Source of the DNA: Larix sibirica
Taxonomy: Eukaryota; Streptophyta; Pinopsida; Pinales; Pinaceae
Assembly (NCBI GenBank): GCA_004151065.3
Contig: NWUY0300102647.1
Location: 1-22,705, forward strand
Reading direction: 5' to 3'
Length of the DNA: 22,705 bases
Shown: one piece after another, positions 20,196 through 22,705 of the stretch
How positions within the stretch are numbered: position 1 is the first letter of the stretch
Layout: each line of letters opens with the position of its first letter
Notes under the pieces: generated by a model
Seen by the model: the letters and a program-made list of their open reading frames with translations, nothing else
The model's database searches: none
What the model was told of the DNA's origin: nothing
Position numbers and translations under genes: made by a program

Positions 20196-20312
20196 ATGCA
20201 TTGCCTTGGAGGCTATTTTCAAGTACAAAGCAAGGAGATCAAAAATTGCTTGGAGCCCAGTGGGAGTTTTATCCTCTTTGTTGGCTACACCAAAGATTAC
20301 CTTGGTTTAGGT
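20196..20312 (+). pseudogene. Scrap resembling a Copia integrase C-terminal segment
   Basis: The open frame has YFQVQSKEIKNCLEPSGSF and then ILFVGYTKDYLG. Ty1-copia polyproteins carry, just after the integrase core, a segment of the type HVPKEKR-KLEPSG-FVGYS, where the product anchors the cDNA to chromatin. LEPSG and FVGY match in order and spacing. Neither the integrase core upstream nor the RT downstream is visible, and the frame soon becomes low-complexity hydrophobic sequence, so only about 115 bases of the relic remain. The match is short, so confidence is moderate. Confidence 0.4.
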
Positions 20313-21281
20313 GTGCTCGTTCCTCTTCCCCTTTTTTCTTTGGGTATTTTCTTTCTTTCTAGTTTCCATATTTTTTCTTCTACACATCGAAATTCTATCT
20401 TGTTGGGAAACCTCAAAACCTAACATAAGCACCCTCCTAAAATAAATAAGAACCCTAGGCGAACACTAAGCCAAGATTAATAATTTAGTCACTTCTATTC
20501 TTCCCTTCGTCCTTTCCCTTTTGGCTCCTTGATGCCAATGTAAACTAGGTGGAAACTCCACTCCCTTCCTCCTCCCTCCTTGTGATGGTGGTAGGGAACT
20601 TTGTGTGATGATGCAACATTTCACTCTAACTGCTACTCCACAAACTCATCTTCTACCATTTTCCATTCCCGATACTTGGGAACACAAGTTTCAATAATTT
20701 AGGTTATGTTGTTTTATTCTATGTATGATTGCGTGCTTCACTAAAAGCATAAGAGGAATTCTTACTAGCCAAAGAAGTCAAATGCATGAATGAAAGAATC
20801 TCTTATGAATGTGAAATCCATGAGCCATAATTTTCCTTTAAAAAGTACTAAAATCCTCAAGATCAGGTAAGCAAACTAAGCATTCATTGAGGGACGGGTT
20901 GTCATAAAATATGCAATTGCAATAATGTCTTCAAGTTCCATGGTATATATTATGAAAGGAGACAACTTGATAACTACATCAACAAAAACTAAATGACGGT
21001 TATTTTTCCTTCACAATCTAGTTAAGTGGCCTCAACTAGACATGGATCTTCTGATGCAGGATTGTGAACATTTTTTGGGAAAGATTAAATATGACCTAGG
21101 AAAAGGAAAAAAACTTGAAAACTTTGAAATCACATGTAATTTATGGTCTATAATAACCAAACCACTATTTTCAAGACACGCTAATCCAACCTGACTAGTT
21201 AGGATACTTTGCAGGACCAAATCCATCTCCAAGGTACTTTATGAAGACATTAAGCTGTCAATATCCAGATAATCTACTAAC
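20313..21281. other. AT-rich stretch between the Copia scrap and the SPA-like fragment
   Basis: I find no coding motif here. In particular, I cannot find the coiled coil or WD40 repeats that would follow the kinase-like part of a SPA gene on the minus strand. The fragment therefore appears truncated, or the next exons lie further away. Confidence 0.4.
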
Positions 21282-21852
21282 CTAGATTTTGGAATTGAAG
21301 CACGTGCAACATGAAGCAAATGTTGACAAAAAAAGCCTCTTTCGATCACTCCATCAACAATTGTGGAGGAAGGACATGATGTCGGAGATTGGACATGTTT
21401 ATCTGCTGCTCTGCTTCTACGGTAAAAGTGTAGAATAGTTGGAAACACGCAAAAGGACGCGAAATGGGTAATGATTATTGAATTTACATTAATTAATTGA
21501 ATTTGAAATCTGATAATAACATAAAAATTGGATTTTATATTTTGATTTTGAAAAATGCTAACGACAAAACTTAGACATCAGAATTCATTATTTTATTTTT
21601 ATCAGAAATCAATCTCCTATAAAATTGTATGACAAGTTTTGTGCAACTTCATACCTCGAAGAGGAGAACACCCAAACCGTAAATATCCAAAGAAAATGAT
21701 ATTGACTTCCTGGCAAATTACTCTGAACTCGTATACCAATTAGGATCCATAAGCAGTAGTTGTTTCAATGGGAAGCAATTGCACCTCTCTTGAACATTCT
21801 CATCTACATTCAACTCATCCATTTTTTGCTTGTGCAATCCCTTAGGAGTCAA
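21282..21852 (-). pseudogene. SPA-family (SUPPRESSOR OF PHYA) kinase-domain gene fragment, decayed
   Basis: Two exons survive on the minus strand. Exon A (21852-21655) encodes FPLKQLLLMDPNWYTSSE, a stop (TAA 21718-21720), then FARKSISFSLDIYGLGVLLFE. This matches the SPA kinase-like segment built on LLM..NWYTSPEE and DIY.LGVLLFE. A GTATGA donor follows in phase 0. Exon B (21438-21282) resumes with LFYTFTVEAEQQINM and SNLRHHVLPPQLLME, has TGA at 21346-21348, then SKEA. After a frameshift by a T7 run it reads GFFCQHLLH...PKSR, matching GFCLWLLHPEPSSRPK-R. SPA proteins join a kinase-like domain, coiled coil and WD40 repeats and act with COP1 in a nuclear E3 ligase repressing light signalling. Two stops, a frameshift and a broken acceptor make this a pseudogene. 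The neighbouring exons are not found. Confidence 0.72.
21439..21654 (-). other. Intron of the SPA-like pseudogene with mutated acceptor
   Basis: A 216-bp AT-rich segment separates the two SPA-like exons exactly at the LLFE/LF boundary. The donor is GTATGA. The acceptor position reads TTTCCAA where AG is required, so a single G-to-A change would have abolished splicing. A retained intron shows that this fragment came from genomic DNA, not a retrocopied mRNA. Confidence 0.6.
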
Positions 21853-21875
21853 TTAGGAATTTACAAGTTCCCATA

Positions 21876-21889
21876 TGACCTATAGGTCA
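21876..21889. other. Perfect 14-bp palindrome
   Basis: TGACCTATAGGTCA is its own reverse complement. It contains TGAC half-sites on both strands. It lies 24 bases upstream of the SPA-like exon A on the minus strand, with no evidence of function. Confidence 0.5.
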
Positions 21890-22400
21890 AGGGATCTAAA
21901 CTCATAAACCAATTGGTTTTGCAAGTTACATTAAAATCCTATGAGTACCAAATGATTCTGAGTGAAGGCTGAGGTTGAATTACAAGCTTACATTCAAACC
22001 AAACTCATGAAGACACATGGGAGAACCTTCGAGAACCCTCCATGATGAAACTCTAACAATTCACAGATAACCCAAGTATAGGTAATTTAAGCCCAAGAAT
22101 CAAATAAAGAGAAATTAACTCTTAGTAAAAAGGGAAGTGAGAAGGAATCGACCTGGAGAATAAGGCTCCTAGAGCAACGTTCGTAACTTAAGCAAAAGAT
22201 GGAGATAGACGATTACTGCACAGTTTTTAATTAATAATCCAACTATGAAATACTTAAACCTATTTCGCTAGAAAAAAAATACATAAAAGAACTAAACTAC
22301 TAGCGTAACCAGACCGTCGGGTGAAAAGGAGAAAAGGGAGAACTATACTCGAATTTCAGCTAAATAAAGGAGCAATCGCGATATGTTAGTTTTTAAGATA
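21890..22400. other. Stretch without recognisable gene
   Basis: No open frame of note and no further SPA-like exon recognised on the minus strand up to about 22.4 kb. Confidence 0.4.
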
Positions 22401-22705
22401 TAGCAGTATAACTTTATTCATTTGCAGTGGAAGCAAAAAATAAGATCACTGAAATAATAACCATGCACAAGAACAAGAAGACACAGAGATTTATGTTTTG
22501 AAACCCTTCAAGGGAAGAAAACCCAGCAACCTTCCTTAATCAATGAAATAGATTAAGATACAAAATACATCAAATGTAAAAGATAAAAACCTATAAAAGT
22601 CTTCTAATGTCCTCACCTTCTTTGCCCTACACTTGTGCATAAGATCAACTAACTTGAGCAAGAATTAGATGCCTAAATAAGTGAGAAGTCACTTCTATTT
22701 ATACT
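22400..22705 (-). mobile_element. Probable partial Copia-type LTR, cut by the right edge
   Basis: Read on the minus strand this begins with a good TATA box (TATAAATA, plus 22696-22703) and ends near an AATAAA signal (plus 22413-22418). Between them is CTTGAAGGGTTTCAAAACAT followed by AAATCTCTGTGTC. From memory, that resembles the block with a GGGTTTTCCACGTAAATCT-like core found in the transcribed part of many plant Copia LTRs. The outer LTR end lies beyond the window, and I see no clear inner TG/CA end or primer site. It could instead be the 5' part of an unrelated transcription unit. Confidence 0.35.
22696..22703 (-). promoter_or_regulatory. TATA box near the right edge
   Basis: The minus strand reads TATAAATA followed by GAAG, matching the plant TATA consensus. 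It lies about 280 bases upstream of an AATAAA on the same strand, as expected for an LTR U3-R arrangement. Confidence 0.4.

Noticed and set aside
21239-21448. Minus-strand 69-codon ORF as an independent small gene
   Set aside because: Its second half is the frame-shifted SPA-like exon B (GFFC..LLH...PKSR) and its first half is out of frame with the SPA match, so it is part of the pseudogene.
1-22705. CRISPR arrays, rRNA, tRNA, bacterial operons or an intact novel system
   Set aside because: No regularly spaced short repeats and no recognisable RNA genes were seen. The content is plant repeat DNA with decayed elements only.

Overview
This window looks like intergenic or intronic DNA from a large, repeat-rich seed-plant genome. 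I lean to a gymnosperm, because of the old, heavily decayed elements and the lack of any intact gene, but nothing here proves the clade. Plant origin is supported by three things. There is an L1-type LINE with a DUF4283 ORF1 and an RNase H domain in ORF2. There is an LTR element primed by the plant initiator-Met tRNA. There is also a relic of the land-plant SPA (SUPPRESSOR OF PHYA) kinase family. I see no intact protein-coding gene and no rRNA, tRNA or CRISPR.

Layout. 1-95 is probably the end of an LTR running off the left edge (minus strand). 110-4233 is AT-rich DNA with one two-unit tandem repeat. 4234-9523 is a minus-strand LTR retrotransposon with LTRs of 1,833 and 1,848 bp around only about 1.6 kb of interior. 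It has a recognisable PBS and polypurine tract but no gag-pol, so it is non-autonomous. 9524-11166 is AT-rich DNA with a tandem repeat and one possible orphan exon on the minus strand. 11182-18286 is a full-length, dead, plus-strand LINE flanked by a 15-bp target-site duplication with one mismatch. Its ORF1 and ORF2 meet at a TAATG stop/start overlap. ORF2 holds APE endonuclease, RT, a zinc-knuckle region and RNase H, and the reading frame continues for about 330 codons past RNase H. The LINE may itself lie inside an older DNA transposon (9752-19138) with 12-bp inverted ends and TACTAG direct repeats.

18302-21281 is AT-rich with small tandem repeats and a short scrap resembling a Copia integrase C-terminus. 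21282-21852 (minus strand) carries two exons of a decayed SPA-like kinase gene, with one conserved intron. The right edge (about 22.40-22.705 kb) looks like a partial Copia-type LTR on the minus strand, with a TATA box and AATAAA.

The main points of interest are the unusual LINE 3' coding extension, its TAATG junction, the SPA pseudogene fragment, the LTR element whose LTRs outweigh its interior, and the possible nested DNA element carrying a captured exon. All reading frames were followed by eye, so the frameshift positions are approximate.
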